From VGWG01 sp964580075 (GTDB lineage Bacteria; Verrucomicrobiota; Kiritimatiellia; RFP12; JAAYNR01): a DNA stretch of 64,000 nt. The stretch spans positions 1-64,000 of the forward strand of contig CAZOJL010000002.1 in assembly GCA_964580075.1 (NCBI GenBank), read 5' to 3'. Positions 42,444 to 51,430 of the stretch are shown here, one piece after another. The stretch's first letter is position 1; every line of letters starts with the position of its first letter. The notes under the pieces were generated by a model that saw only the letters and a program-made list of their open reading frames with translations, did not search any database and had not been told where the DNA came from. The position numbers and the translations under genes were made by a program.

Positions 42444-45305
42444 ATGACACTAACACCATACCACGCCAAGTATTACGCCTACGAACTCACTCGCCGCTGT
42501 TCATCCGACAGCATGGAGAAGTTCGCCGGCGTTGTCGCCGGCGCCCAGGTCGATCTGAACCCGCACCAGGTCGACGCAGCCCTATTCGCTTTCAACTCGC
42601 CACTCTCCCGCGGGGCACTCTTGGCCGACGAAGTAGGCCTGGGCAAGACCATCGAGGCTGGCATCGTCCTCTCCCAGAAGTGGGCCGAACGCAAACGCAA
42701 GATCCTCATCATCACACCGGCCAGTCTCCGCAAACAATGGTTCCAGGAGATGGAGGACAAGTTCTTCCTGCCGTCCTGCATTCTCGAAACCCGATCTTAC
42801 AACGAAGCTATCCGCCAAACCAGCCTACGCCCCTTCGAGGTGCCTGGAAAACTCGTCATCTGCTCCTACCAGTTCGCCCGCGCGAAAGCATCGGACGTTC
42901 AGGCCGTTCCCTGGGATCTCGTAGTCATTGACGAAGCCCACCGCTTGCGCAACGTCTACAAACCCAACAACGTCATAGCCAACACCCTGAAACAGGCCCT
43001 CGCACACGCGCCGAAACTCTTGCTCACCGCCACCCCGCTTCAGAACTCCCTTCTGGAACTCTTCGGCCTCGTTAGTTTCATTGACGAACACGCCTTCGGC
43101 GACCTCCCGAGTTTCCGCGAACAGTTCGTCAACCTCGACCAGCGCCAAGTTTTCGACACCCTCAAGGTCCGCCTCAAACCCATCTGCCAGCGCACCCTTC
43201 GCCGCCAGGTTACATCCTACATTCCCTTCACCAAGCGCCACCCGTTGTTGGAGGAGTTCACGCCAGAAGAGAGCGAGGATCGCCTCTACAACCTCGTCTC
43301 GGAATATCTGCAACGCGACAACCTGTTCGCCCTTCCACCAAGCCAGCGCTCCCTGATGACCCTCGTTCTTCGGAAACTCCTGGCCTCATCCACCTTCGCC
43401 ATTGCCGGTGCCCTGAACACCATTTCCAACCGCCTGAAACTGACGCTCCACCGAAAATCGCCGGAACAATCCCTCGAAGAGGAACTGGACCAAGATTACG
43501 AAACCCTCGACGAAACTGCCGACGAATGGCAGGACGAAAGCGCCGCCGCCGACCTCACAGATGACGACCGCTCCGCTTTGAAACAGGAAATCGCAGACCT
43601 CGACGCCTTTGCCACCCTCGCCACCTCCATTCACCACAATGCCAAGGGCAAGGCGCTGGTCAAGGCGCTCACTGTCGCCTTTGCAAAGGCTGCCGAACTC
43701 GGCGCCCCCCAGAAAGCCGTCATCTTCACAGAATCCCGCCGCACCCAGGACTACCTGCAACGCGTTCTCTCAGACAGTCCGTTTGCCGAAGGGATCGTTC
43801 TGTTCAACGGATCAAACACGGACGAAGGTTCCCGCCAGATATACAGCGCCTGGCACGACAAGCACCAAGGAACCGACCGTGTCAGCGGCTCCCGCACGGC
43901 CGACATGCGTTCCGCCCTCGTGGACTATTTCAGAGATCAGGGCCGGATCATGATTGCCACCGAGGCCGGCGCCGAAGGCATCAACCTCCAGTTCTGCTCC
44001 CTGATTGTGAACTACGACCTGCCCTGGAACCCCCAACGCATCGAACAGCGTATCGGCCGCTGTCACCGCTACGGTCAAAAACACGATGTCGTGGTGGTCA
44101 ATTTCCTCAATCGTAAAAACGAGGCCGACCAGCGCGTCTACCAACTTCTGGCCGAGAAATTCAAACTCTTCGAGGGTGTTTTCGGCGCCAGCGATGAAAT
44201 TCTCGGCACCATCGGCGCAGGCGTGGACTTCGAGAAACGCATCGCCGGCATCTACCAACGTTGCCGCAAGCATGAGGAGATCAGGACCGCATTCGATCAA
44301 CTCCAACTGGAACTCAACCTCGAAATCAACGAGGCCATGACCCAGACCCGGCGCAAACTCCTCGAGAACTTCGACGATGAGGTCCGCGAAAAGCTAAAGG
44401 TGCGTGACGAAACATCAAAGGCCGTTCTCACCCGCTTCGAATACACCCTCATGCGCCTTACCCGCCACGAACTGGAGGGCCACGCCGAGTTTATCGATGA
44501 CGGTTCCTTCCGCCTCACAACCGCCCCCTTTCCGGCCTTTTCGGGTGTCATCCCTCTTGGCCTGTACGAACTCCCGCGCCGTTCCGGCGAAGCGCACACC
44601 TACCGCCTCAGTCATCCTCTCGCCGTCGAGATCGTCAAGCGCGCCAAGGAACGCGACCTACCGATTTCCGAAGTCTGTTTCCGGTACAGCGAACATGAAG
44701 GCAAAGTCACGGCGCTAAAGCCGCTGGTCGGCCGCTGCGGATGGCTTTCCGTCGCACAGTTCACGGTCGAATCCCTCGATCAGGCCGAAGACCACCTGAT
44801 ACTCGTTGCCACCACAGACGATGGCGCATTGATTGACGAAGAAGCCGCCCGCCGCTTGTTTTCCCTGCCAGGTGCCCCCGTCGGCCAGGAGACCACCGCA
44901 CCCCCACCACCGGCCCTGCAAGACCTTGTCCAGCAGCGCCAGACTGCCATCACACGCACCATCTCCGAACGCAACGCTCGATTCTTCGAGACCGAGGCCA
45001 CCAAACTGGAAAACTGGGCCGACGACGTGAAACTCGGCCTCGAACGCGACATCAAGAACCTTGACCGACAAATCCGGGAAACCCGACGTGCGGCCACCGT
45101 CGCACTCACCTTAGAGGAGAAACTCGCCGGCCAGAAACAGATCAAAGCCCTTGAATCCCAGCGCAGCGAGAAACGCCGCTCCCTGTTCGAAGCACAGGAT
45201 CAGGTGGACCGCCAACGCGCAGAGTTCATCTCGATAATCGAAGGGAAACTGAAACAACAGACCGACCTCTCAACCGTCCTGACACTTCAATGGAGACTCG
45301 AATAA
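42444..45305 (+). CDS. SNF2/HepA-like DEAH helicase, defence-associated
   Basis: A protein of about 953 aa opening the island. Helicase motifs are complete: GLGKT (about 65-69), DEAH (about 163-166) in VVIDEAHRLRN, LLLTATPLQN, and C-terminal IATEAGAEGINLQF with NPQRIEQRIGRCHRYGQ. The C-terminal third is a charged coiled coil. Such helicases accompany phage-defence operons, including DrmD of DISARM and helicases next to type III methyltransferases, where they move along DNA. The ATG at 42444 gives the family-like start MTLTPYHAKYYAYELTRR; in-frame ATGs at 42342 and 42396 are alternatives. The stop shares its last base with the next start (TAATG). Confidence 0.88.
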   Translation: MTLTPYHAKYYAYELTRRCSSDSMEKFAGVVAGAQVDLNPHQVDAALFAFNSPLSRGALLADEVGLGKTIEAGIVLSQKWAERKRKILIITPASLRKQWFQEMEDKFFLPSCILETRSYNEAIRQTSLRPFEVPGKLVICSYQFARAKASDVQAVPWDLVVIDEAHRLRNVYKPNNVIANTLKQALAHAPKLLLTATPLQNSLLELFGLVSFIDEHAFGDLPSFREQFVNLDQRQVFDTLKVRLKPICQRTLRRQVTSYIPFTKRHPLLEEFTPEESEDRLYNLVSEYLQRDNLFALPPSQRSLMTLVLRKLLASSTFAIAGALNTISNRLKLTLHRKSPEQSLEEELDQDYETLDETADEWQDESAAADLTDDDRSALKQEIADLDAFATLATSIHHNAKGKALVKALTVAFAKAAELGAPQKAVIFTESRRTQDYLQRVLSDSPFAEGIVLFNGSNTDEGSRQIYSAWHDKHQGTDRVSGSRTADMRSALVDYFRDQGRIMIATEAGAEGINLQFCSLIVNYDLPWNPQRIEQRIGRCHRYGQKHDVVVVNFLNRKNEADQRVYQLLAEKFKLFEGVFGASDEILGTIGAGVDFEKRIAGIYQRCRKHEEIRTAFDQLQLELNLEINEAMTQTRRKLLENFDDEVREKLKVRDETSKAVLTRFEYTLMRLTRHELEGHAEFIDDGSFRLTTAPFPAFSGVIPLGLYELPRRSGEAHTYRLSHPLAVEIVKRAKERDLPISEVCFRYSEHEGKVTALKPLVGRCGWLSVAQFTVESLDQAEDHLILVATTDDGALIDEEAARRLFSLPGAPVGQETTAPPPPALQDLVQQRQTAITRTISERNARFFETEATKLENWADDVKLGLERDIKNLDRQIRETRRAATVALTLEEKLAGQKQIKALESQRSEKRRSLFEAQDQVDRQRAEFISIIEGKLKQQTDLSTVLTLQWRLE

Positions 45306-45490
45306 TGCATAAAGAAACCCCGTCAGAACAACTCGCCGCCAAGATCGCCGACCGCCTAGTCAAAGAAGGTCTCTTGCCCCCGGATGCCGCCACCAGACTC
45401 AAACCCAAACTGGCCCAAGGAACCGTTACCCAAGATGACTGGAGACTTCCAATAGAACTGGGAGACAAGAAGAAGGAGGCTGCAAAATGA
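45305..45490 (+). CDS. Small 61-aa protein of unknown function
   Basis: A short charged protein, probably helical, with Ala/Leu/Lys-rich halves and an acidic/basic tail (ELGDKKKEAAK). I do not recognise it. It is translationally coupled on both sides: TAATG with the helicase and ATGA with the ATPase. That conserved spacing is the main reason to call it real; it may be an adaptor between the two large motors. Confidence 0.6.
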   Translation: MHKETPSEQLAAKIADRLVKEGLLPPDAATRLKPKLAQGTVTQDDWRLPIELGDKKKEAAK

Positions 45491-47817
45491 GCATTCCAAG
45501 TCTAGTGAGCAATCCAGGTCTTCGGCAACTCACCGTCGAGAACCTCCGCGGAGCTGTGGTCCCGTTCACGCTCCCTTTTGAGAAGAACAAGAAACTCACA
45601 ATCGTCTACGGAGAGAATGCCACAGGCAAGTCAACCATTTGCGATGCATTCGACTTTCTCGGGAAAGGAAATGTCGGCTCATTGGAAAACCGCGGACTGG
45701 GCCGCTCCGAAAGATACTGGCCGTCTATTGGAAAACCCGCCGGCGCTGTTTCGGTGACACTCGAAACCACCGACCTCGCCAAGTGCTGCGCAAAGATCGG
45801 AACAGGAGGTGTCACAGTCACGCCCCCGATCCCACGTCCACGGGTCGAAGTGTTGCGCCGCAAACAAATACTCAAACTGATTGAGGCAACCGAGAGCGAA
45901 CGCTACACGGAAATCCGCCGCTTCATTGACGTGTCGGCCGTGGAAACATCGGAAGGCACCCTTAACCAGTTGATCAAAGACCTGAACGCCAACCGCAACA
46001 TTGCCGCAGCACGGTTAACAGAGAACCTAGACGCACTGACCAACTACTGGAACGCGGCCAGTCAACCAGGAAGCAATGCCCTGACATGGGCAACCACAGA
46101 AGCAAAACGAAACCAAACCACTTTAGACAAGGAGGCGGCCGCCCTGGCTTCACTTCAAGCCGCCTATGCCAGACTCACAGACTACCCGGCGCAACTCACG
46201 GCAACCACCCACACCCAGAATGCTGCAAAGGAGGCGGATGATGCCGCACAGGTCGCCGCAAAACAGTGCGCCCAAACGATTGCTGCAGACGCTGATGAGG
46301 TAATCGGCGTACTCCAAGCTGCCCAGACGTACCTGCACATACACCCGACACCCAAGGTCTGCCCTCTCTGCGAGAGCGCCGAAAAGACGGCAGGTCTGAA
46401 CCAACGTATTTCACAACGCCTTGGTGCATTCGCGGCCCTCCAATCGGCACAGGGTCAAGTGAAGACTACCGCCACCGCCGTCCAACGCGCGGAGGCCCAA
46501 CTCGAAGTCCTGAAGGCCGACGCAAAACGTAACGCCGAAACATTTGAGAAAGCACGCACCGACTTTGCCTGGCCCGCGGACATACCACTACCAACATCAC
46601 CCGCCCCCACGGACATCACCGCACTTGCGACATGGCTTGCCGATACCGGTCCCCTGCCTGCCCAATGGAAACAAGCCGAAACCACCCGCCTGGACAAAAA
46701 ACAGTTCATTGCCTCATTAAATGGGGCACTGAAAACATACAACGAGAATGTCAATACACAGAAGGAACTGGACGTTCTCCTGCCGAAACTCGATCACGCC
46801 TTGAAGATCGTCATTGAGGAACGCCGTGACTTCACAGGAAAGATACTGGCGAACATCGCCACAGAAGTCGGCCGCATGTACGAACTCGTTCACCCAGGCG
46901 AAGGCCTGAGCAAGATCAGCTTGCAACTCGATCCCAAGAAACGTGCCTCTTTAGGAATTGGAGCCCCATTCGGCACCATGAAGGAGACCCCGCCGCAAGC
47001 CTACTTCAGCGACTCGCACCTCGACACACTAGGCTTGTGCATTTACTTGGCACTCACCGGACGAGATGAACCGGAGAAGATCATTCTCATAATTGACGAC
47101 GTACTTGCGAGCGTTGACGAACCCCACGTTCAACGACTCATCGAGATGTTGTACGACGAGACGGCAAAGTTCCGGCATTGTCTGATCACCACCCATTACC
47201 GCCCATGGAAAGAAAAGTTCCGATGGGGTTGGCTCAAGAATGCGCAATGCCAGTTTATCGAGTTGAAGGACTGGACGACAACCGAAGGCATCACACATGC
47301 CAACAGCGTGCCGGATATTGACCGCCTAAAGTCACTTATAGCAGAGAAATCACCTGATTCCCAACTCGTATGCTCCAAAGCCGGCGTGATGTTGGAAGCG
47401 GCACTCGAGTTCCTGACCTTACTGTACCAATGCCGAGTTCCCCGAAAACCCGGCGATACATACACAGTCGGCGACCTCCTACCGGCGATTGACGACAAAC
47501 TGCGCAAGTCCCTGCAAGTAGAGTGCGCCGTGACAGACAAAGCCGGGACAGTCACATACCAAACGAAACAACTCGGCCCAATATTCGATGAACTGGACCG
47601 AATCTTCCAACTCCGGAATGTCTTCGGCTGCCACTTCAACGAGATATCCTTCACCCTTCTGAACTCGGATGCCCTGACGTTTGGCAAGAAGGTGCTGGAG
47701 TTGATCGAAACCCTCGCCGATCCCGATGCCGGATGGCCCCGCAGCGACAAGTCCGGCAACTACTGGGCGACCGCCAAGGAAACACGCCGGTTGCACCCCT
47801 TAAAGAAACCCAAGTGA
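45487..47817 (+). CDS. Rad50/RecF-like AAA (ABC-type) ATPase with CxxC hook
   Basis: A 776-aa SMC-like ATPase. Walker A is YGENATGKST (41-50). Two coiled-coil arms (about 200-290 and 300-445) meet at CPLC (292-295), a zinc-hook-like turn. The ABC signature-like FSDSHLDTLG is at 507-516, Walker B IILIIDDVLASVD at 532-544, and the switch histidine is His570 in LITTH. About 200 further C-terminal residues form a separate helical domain I cannot assign. Related ATPases (RloC, GajA, PtuA and Lamassu-type proteins) sense phage DNA or its ends. Its gene appears more A+T-rich than the host. Confidence 0.85.
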   Translation: MSIPSLVSNPGLRQLTVENLRGAVVPFTLPFEKNKKLTIVYGENATGKSTICDAFDFLGKGNVGSLENRGLGRSERYWPSIGKPAGAVSVTLETTDLAKCCAKIGTGGVTVTPPIPRPRVEVLRRKQILKLIEATESERYTEIRRFIDVSAVETSEGTLNQLIKDLNANRNIAAARLTENLDALTNYWNAASQPGSNALTWATTEAKRNQTTLDKEAAALASLQAAYARLTDYPAQLTATTHTQNAAKEADDAAQVAAKQCAQTIAADADEVIGVLQAAQTYLHIHPTPKVCPLCESAEKTAGLNQRISQRLGAFAALQSAQGQVKTTATAVQRAEAQLEVLKADAKRNAETFEKARTDFAWPADIPLPTSPAPTDITALATWLADTGPLPAQWKQAETTRLDKKQFIASLNGALKTYNENVNTQKELDVLLPKLDHALKIVIEERRDFTGKILANIATEVGRMYELVHPGEGLSKISLQLDPKKRASLGIGAPFGTMKETPPQAYFSDSHLDTLGLCIYLALTGRDEPEKIILIIDDVLASVDEPHVQRLIEMLYDETAKFRHCLITTHYRPWKEKFRWGWLKNAQCQFIELKDWTTTEGITHANSVPDIDRLKSLIAEKSPDSQLVCSKAGVMLEAALEFLTLLYQCRVPRKPGDTYTVGDLLPAIDDKLRKSLQVECAVTDKAGTVTYQTKQLGPIFDELDRIFQLRNVFGCHFNEISFTLLNSDALTFGKKVLELIETLADPDAGWPRSDKSGNYWATAKETRRLHPLKKPK

Positions 47818-47876
47818 CACCTCTACTGTTCACAAAACCCGGACTTAACGACCGACCGGAAGGAACCAAACGCACT

Positions 47877-49679
47877 ATGAGCCCCTTAACTCCGGCATAC
47901 CTGGCCATACTTAAGAAACATCTCGCTGACAGGTACGTTGTTCACCTGCCACCACTCGCAAAGAACAGCAAAAACTCCGATGAAGTGGAGAAGAAAAACC
48001 TTTCGCGGGCTTTCAGCGCCTTCACATTGCATCACCTTACTGGCGTTTCTGAAAAAGAAGCCGCAGAGTCAGTTGTGGACGATTTTGAAGACGTTGGTTT
48101 GGACGCCGTGTATTACTTCGCACCAACAGAGACACTTTTCCTGGTACAGTCCAAACTGAAAGCATCGGAAGAATTCAGCCAAGACGAAGCACTGGCGTTT
48201 TGTCAAGGCATACGCAAACTGATCAAAGAGGACTTCAACGGGTTCAATGAACACGTGACACGACGCCAGACGGAAATCGAAGGCGCATTGGAACTATGCC
48301 GTGAGATCCAACTTGTTGTCGCACACACCGGTTCCGGCATCAGCAAACATGCTCGAACCGCTTTAGACGAACTCCGCCAGGATGAGACCCACGACGAACT
48401 ACGGTTCACCCCCCCAATCCTGGATTTTGATGCAAACAAAGTAGTAAACGGCCTGCAAGGAAGTCATGCCTACAAACGCGTCGACACGAAACTTGTTGTC
48501 AGGAACTGCAAACACATTGCCGAACCAAGATCGACATACTTCGGTCTAGCCAATATCATAGACTTGGTCGCACTGCACAAGACACATGACAAGGCACTCT
48601 ACGACAAGAACATCCGGACATTTCTCGGTCACGAGACAGACGTGAATAAGGCTATCCAGAAGACATTAGCCGAGAAACCTGACCACTTTATCTACCTGAA
48701 TAACGGCGTCACAGTGCTCTGCCAACAGATCGACCCGAAGGACACTAACAAGAAGGAAGGCAGGCGCTTGGTAATCAAGGGGTTTTCCGTGGTGAACGGC
48801 GCCCAGACGATTGCGTCGTCCGCAAAGTATGTGGCCGATAACCCGGGTGCAAATATAGATTTTGCCCGCGTTTTGATCACACTGATTGAAGCTGCCGCTG
48901 ACGGCGACTTTGGGAAGTCCGTCACCAGAGCCCGTAATCATCAGAATGAAGTCAAACAGTCCAACTTCGCTGCCCTTGACGACGGTCAGGAGAGACTTCG
49001 CAGGGATTTGGCGCAACTTGATATTCAGTACGCATACAAGGCAGGAAGAACCGAAGGACCAGATGATCCCAACCGAATTCAGATTGAGGAAGCAGTTCAG
49101 GCATTGGCGCTACTTCAGGGCGACCCGCGATACGCCGTCCGGTTGAAGAAGCAACCCGCTGACCTATTGAACACGGAGTCCGACCAGTACAAGGAACTTT
49201 TCGGTTCATCGCTCACTGCTTTCCAACTACTCAATGCGGTTCTTGTAAATCGTTACGTCCAACGCCGGATTGGAGAAGAAGTCGGGAGAACGGGCGGCCA
49301 GGAAAGACTCGTTTACAAGCACGGGAACCACGTGATCGCATGGATACTCGCCAAGTGTGTAATGAAGGCCATTAACGAACCGGCACGCATAGACAACGCT
49401 AAACTCAACACTTTACTTAGCGTGCCGTTCGATGAAATCAGACAAAAGCAATGGGACAAGGCCCAACCAGCCCTTGCGCAACGCGGACCGTTGTCTTTGT
49501 TCCGCAACCAAACCCATACCATCCCATTGATGCAACACCTCATGATCGACTTCTACGGTCTGACAAACGATCCAGTCATAGGACACAAACTCGCACAACA
49601 GCAACCTGGCGACCTCTATCCAACGCACCTCTTCGCGTACCTGATTCAACGGGCGCCCCAGATCGGGGGACTCTCATGA
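47877..49679 (+). CDS. AIPR-family (abortive infection phage resistance) protein with nuclease-like N-terminus
   Basis: A protein of 600 aa. The AIPR core is clear: NIRTFLGHETDVNKAIQKTL (245-264), FIYLNNGVTVLC (271-282) and IKGFSVVNGAQTIASS (300-315). The N-terminus has a PD-(D/E)XK-like pattern, Asp76 in GLDAVYY and Gln91-Ser-Lys93 in LFLVQSK, which suggests a nuclease. The ATG at 47877 is used since the frame upstream lies inside the ATPase gene; AAGGAA is 11-12 bases upstream. The stop overlaps the methyltransferase start (ATGA), which ties this defence protein to the modification genes. Confidence 0.87.
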   Translation: MSPLTPAYLAILKKHLADRYVVHLPPLAKNSKNSDEVEKKNLSRAFSAFTLHHLTGVSEKEAAESVVDDFEDVGLDAVYYFAPTETLFLVQSKLKASEEFSQDEALAFCQGIRKLIKEDFNGFNEHVTRRQTEIEGALELCREIQLVVAHTGSGISKHARTALDELRQDETHDELRFTPPILDFDANKVVNGLQGSHAYKRVDTKLVVRNCKHIAEPRSTYFGLANIIDLVALHKTHDKALYDKNIRTFLGHETDVNKAIQKTLAEKPDHFIYLNNGVTVLCQQIDPKDTNKKEGRRLVIKGFSVVNGAQTIASSAKYVADNPGANIDFARVLITLIEAAADGDFGKSVTRARNHQNEVKQSNFAALDDGQERLRRDLAQLDIQYAYKAGRTEGPDDPNRIQIEEAVQALALLQGDPRYAVRLKKQPADLLNTESDQYKELFGSSLTAFQLLNAVLVNRYVQRRIGEEVGRTGGQERLVYKHGNHVIAWILAKCVMKAINEPARIDNAKLNTLLSVPFDEIRQKQWDKAQPALAQRGPLSLFRNQTHTIPLMQHLMIDFYGLTNDPVIGHKLAQQQPGDLYPTHLFAYLIQRAPQIGGLS

Positions 49680-51430
49680 CCAGACACCTCAAACTCGAAC
49701 TCACCTGGATCGGCAAGGAGAACCGGCCCCGCCTGGAGCCGCGCATCCTCCTCGAAGATCCGGAGAAGTCGTATCACGCCGCACATCGGGTGAAGGAATG
49801 GCCGCAAGAGAACGCAAAAAACACAAAAGGCTCAGACTCTTTGCGCTCTCTGTGTTCTTTCGCGGCTAAGAATCCCTCCGATGTCGGCGATCTCTTCGAC
49901 AACCGCCTCATCTTCGGCGACAACCTCCTCGCCCTCAAGGCACTTGAGCAAGAGTTCACCGGGAAAATTAGGTGCGTATTCATTGACCCACCCTACAACA
50001 CGGGTAGCGCATTTACACACTACGACGATGGAGTTGAGCACTCTCTTTGGCTTTCTCTCATCAGAGATCGACTGGAGATGTTACGTCAACTCCTTGCCGA
50101 TGACGGTTCTCTTTGGATCACTATTGACGACAATGAATCTCATTATCTTAAGGTTTTGTGCGACGAAGTGTTTGGAAGGCAGAACTTCGTTGCCAATGTG
50201 GTCTGGCAAAAAAAATCGTCACCGCAACCAAACGCGGTTTGGCTTTCCGACAGTCACGACCACATCCTTGTTTACGCGAAAAATAAATCTATATGGCGTC
50301 CAAATATGTTGGAGCGCAGTGTTGAAGCGAATTCGCGTTACAAGAATCCAGACAACGATCCCCGTGGTATGTGGACGTCTGGTGACTGCACAATCAGCTT
50401 GACCGGCGGGCAACGCGGAGCGCAGTTCGCTAGGACCGGTGTTTCGGAGAACATCTATGAAATTCAAACGCCGTCTGGGCGCAAGGTGTCTCCTCCACCT
50501 GGAACATGCTGGCGTTTTAGTAAGAAGCGATATGAAGAACTGGTAAAAGAATACCGGATTTATTTTGGTGACACCGGCAATAACGTTCCAAGATACAAGA
50601 GATTCCTTTCAGAAGTTCAGGAAGGTATTGTCTGCATGACAGTGTGGCTTCGAACAGAAGTGAGCGATAATCAGGACGCGAAGCGAGAAGTAATGGTATT
50701 CAATTCCGAGCAGGTGTTTTCTACACCGAAACCCGAAAGGCTTTTACAACGCATCGTTGAGTTAGCGTCGAATCCCGGTGACTGGGTGCTCGACTCCTTC
50801 GCCGGTTCCGGCACTACGGGTGCGGTCGCTCACAAGATGGGCCGGCGCTGGATCATGGTGGAACTGGGCGAGCATTGCCACACACACATCATTCCCCGAC
50901 TCAAAAAAGTTATTGACGGTGAAGATTCTGGCGGCATCACGAAGTCCGTGGATTGGAAAGGCGGCGGTGGGTTCCGCTACTACCGGCTCGCGCCGTCGCT
51001 GCTGGAAAAGGACAAGTGGGGGCAGTGGGTCATCAGCAAGGAGTTTAATGCCGCCATGTTGGCCGAGGCGGCCTGTAAACTGGAAGGGTTCACCTACGCC
51101 CCGAGCGACTCTGTCTATTGGCAACACGGGCACTCCACCGAACGTGATTTCATCTATGTGACCACCCAGAATCTGAACGCCGCCCAACTTGCGCAGTTGA
51201 GCGATGAAGTCGGCCCGGATCGCACCTTGCTCGTGCTTTGCGCCGCCTTTCGCGCACCACGTGGCGACGCCGCCGAACGCTACCCGAACCTCACGGTGAA
51301 GAAGATTCCCAAACAGGTGCTTTCCCGTTGCGAATGGGGGCATGATGATTACAGTCTAAACGTGGAGAACTTGCCCAAGGCACCGCCGAAGTTGGGGCAA
51401 CAGGATCTGTTTGCGGAGGTTGGCAAATGA
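49676..51430 (+). CDS. Type III-like DNA adenine methyltransferase (Mod), beta class
   Basis: A 584-aa N6-adenine methyltransferase. Motif IV DPPYNTGS (104-111) comes before motif I SFAGSGTTG (374-382), the beta-class order of Mod subunits. The target-recognition region lies between them (about 200-340). It would methylate one strand of an asymmetric site and give self-recognition to the island. Residues about 47-66 (AKNTKGSDSLRSLCSFAAK) look like an in-frame repeat insertion between the N-terminus and the catalytic core. The gene overlaps both neighbours by four bases. Confidence 0.9.
   Translation: MTRHLKLELTWIGKENRPRLEPRILLEDPEKSYHAAHRVKEWPQENAKNTKGSDSLRSLCSFAAKNPSDVGDLFDNRLIFGDNLLALKALEQEFTGKIRCVFIDPPYNTGSAFTHYDDGVEHSLWLSLIRDRLEMLRQLLADDGSLWITIDDNESHYLKVLCDEVFGRQNFVANVVWQKKSSPQPNAVWLSDSHDHILVYAKNKSIWRPNMLERSVEANSRYKNPDNDPRGMWTSGDCTISLTGGQRGAQFARTGVSENIYEIQTPSGRKVSPPPGTCWRFSKKRYEELVKEYRIYFGDTGNNVPRYKRFLSEVQEGIVCMTVWLRTEVSDNQDAKREVMVFNSEQVFSTPKPERLLQRIVELASNPGDWVLDSFAGSGTTGAVAHKMGRRWIMVELGEHCHTHIIPRLKKVIDGEDSGGITKSVDWKGGGGFRYYRLAPSLLEKDKWGQWVISKEFNAAMLAEAACKLEGFTYAPSDSVYWQHGHSTERDFIYVTTQNLNAAQLAQLSDEVGPDRTLLVLCAAFRAPRGDAAERYPNLTVKKIPKQVLSRCEWGHDDYSLNVENLPKAPPKLGQQDLFAEVGK
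49811..49870. repeat. Imperfect palindromic repeat embedded in mod
   Basis: AACGCAAAAAACACAAAAGG at the left is roughly complementary to CTCTGTGTTCTTTCGCGG at the right, with a short centre. The composition is unlike the rest of the gene, and translation stays open. This resembles intergenic palindromes inserted into genes in some genomes. Confidence 0.5.
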
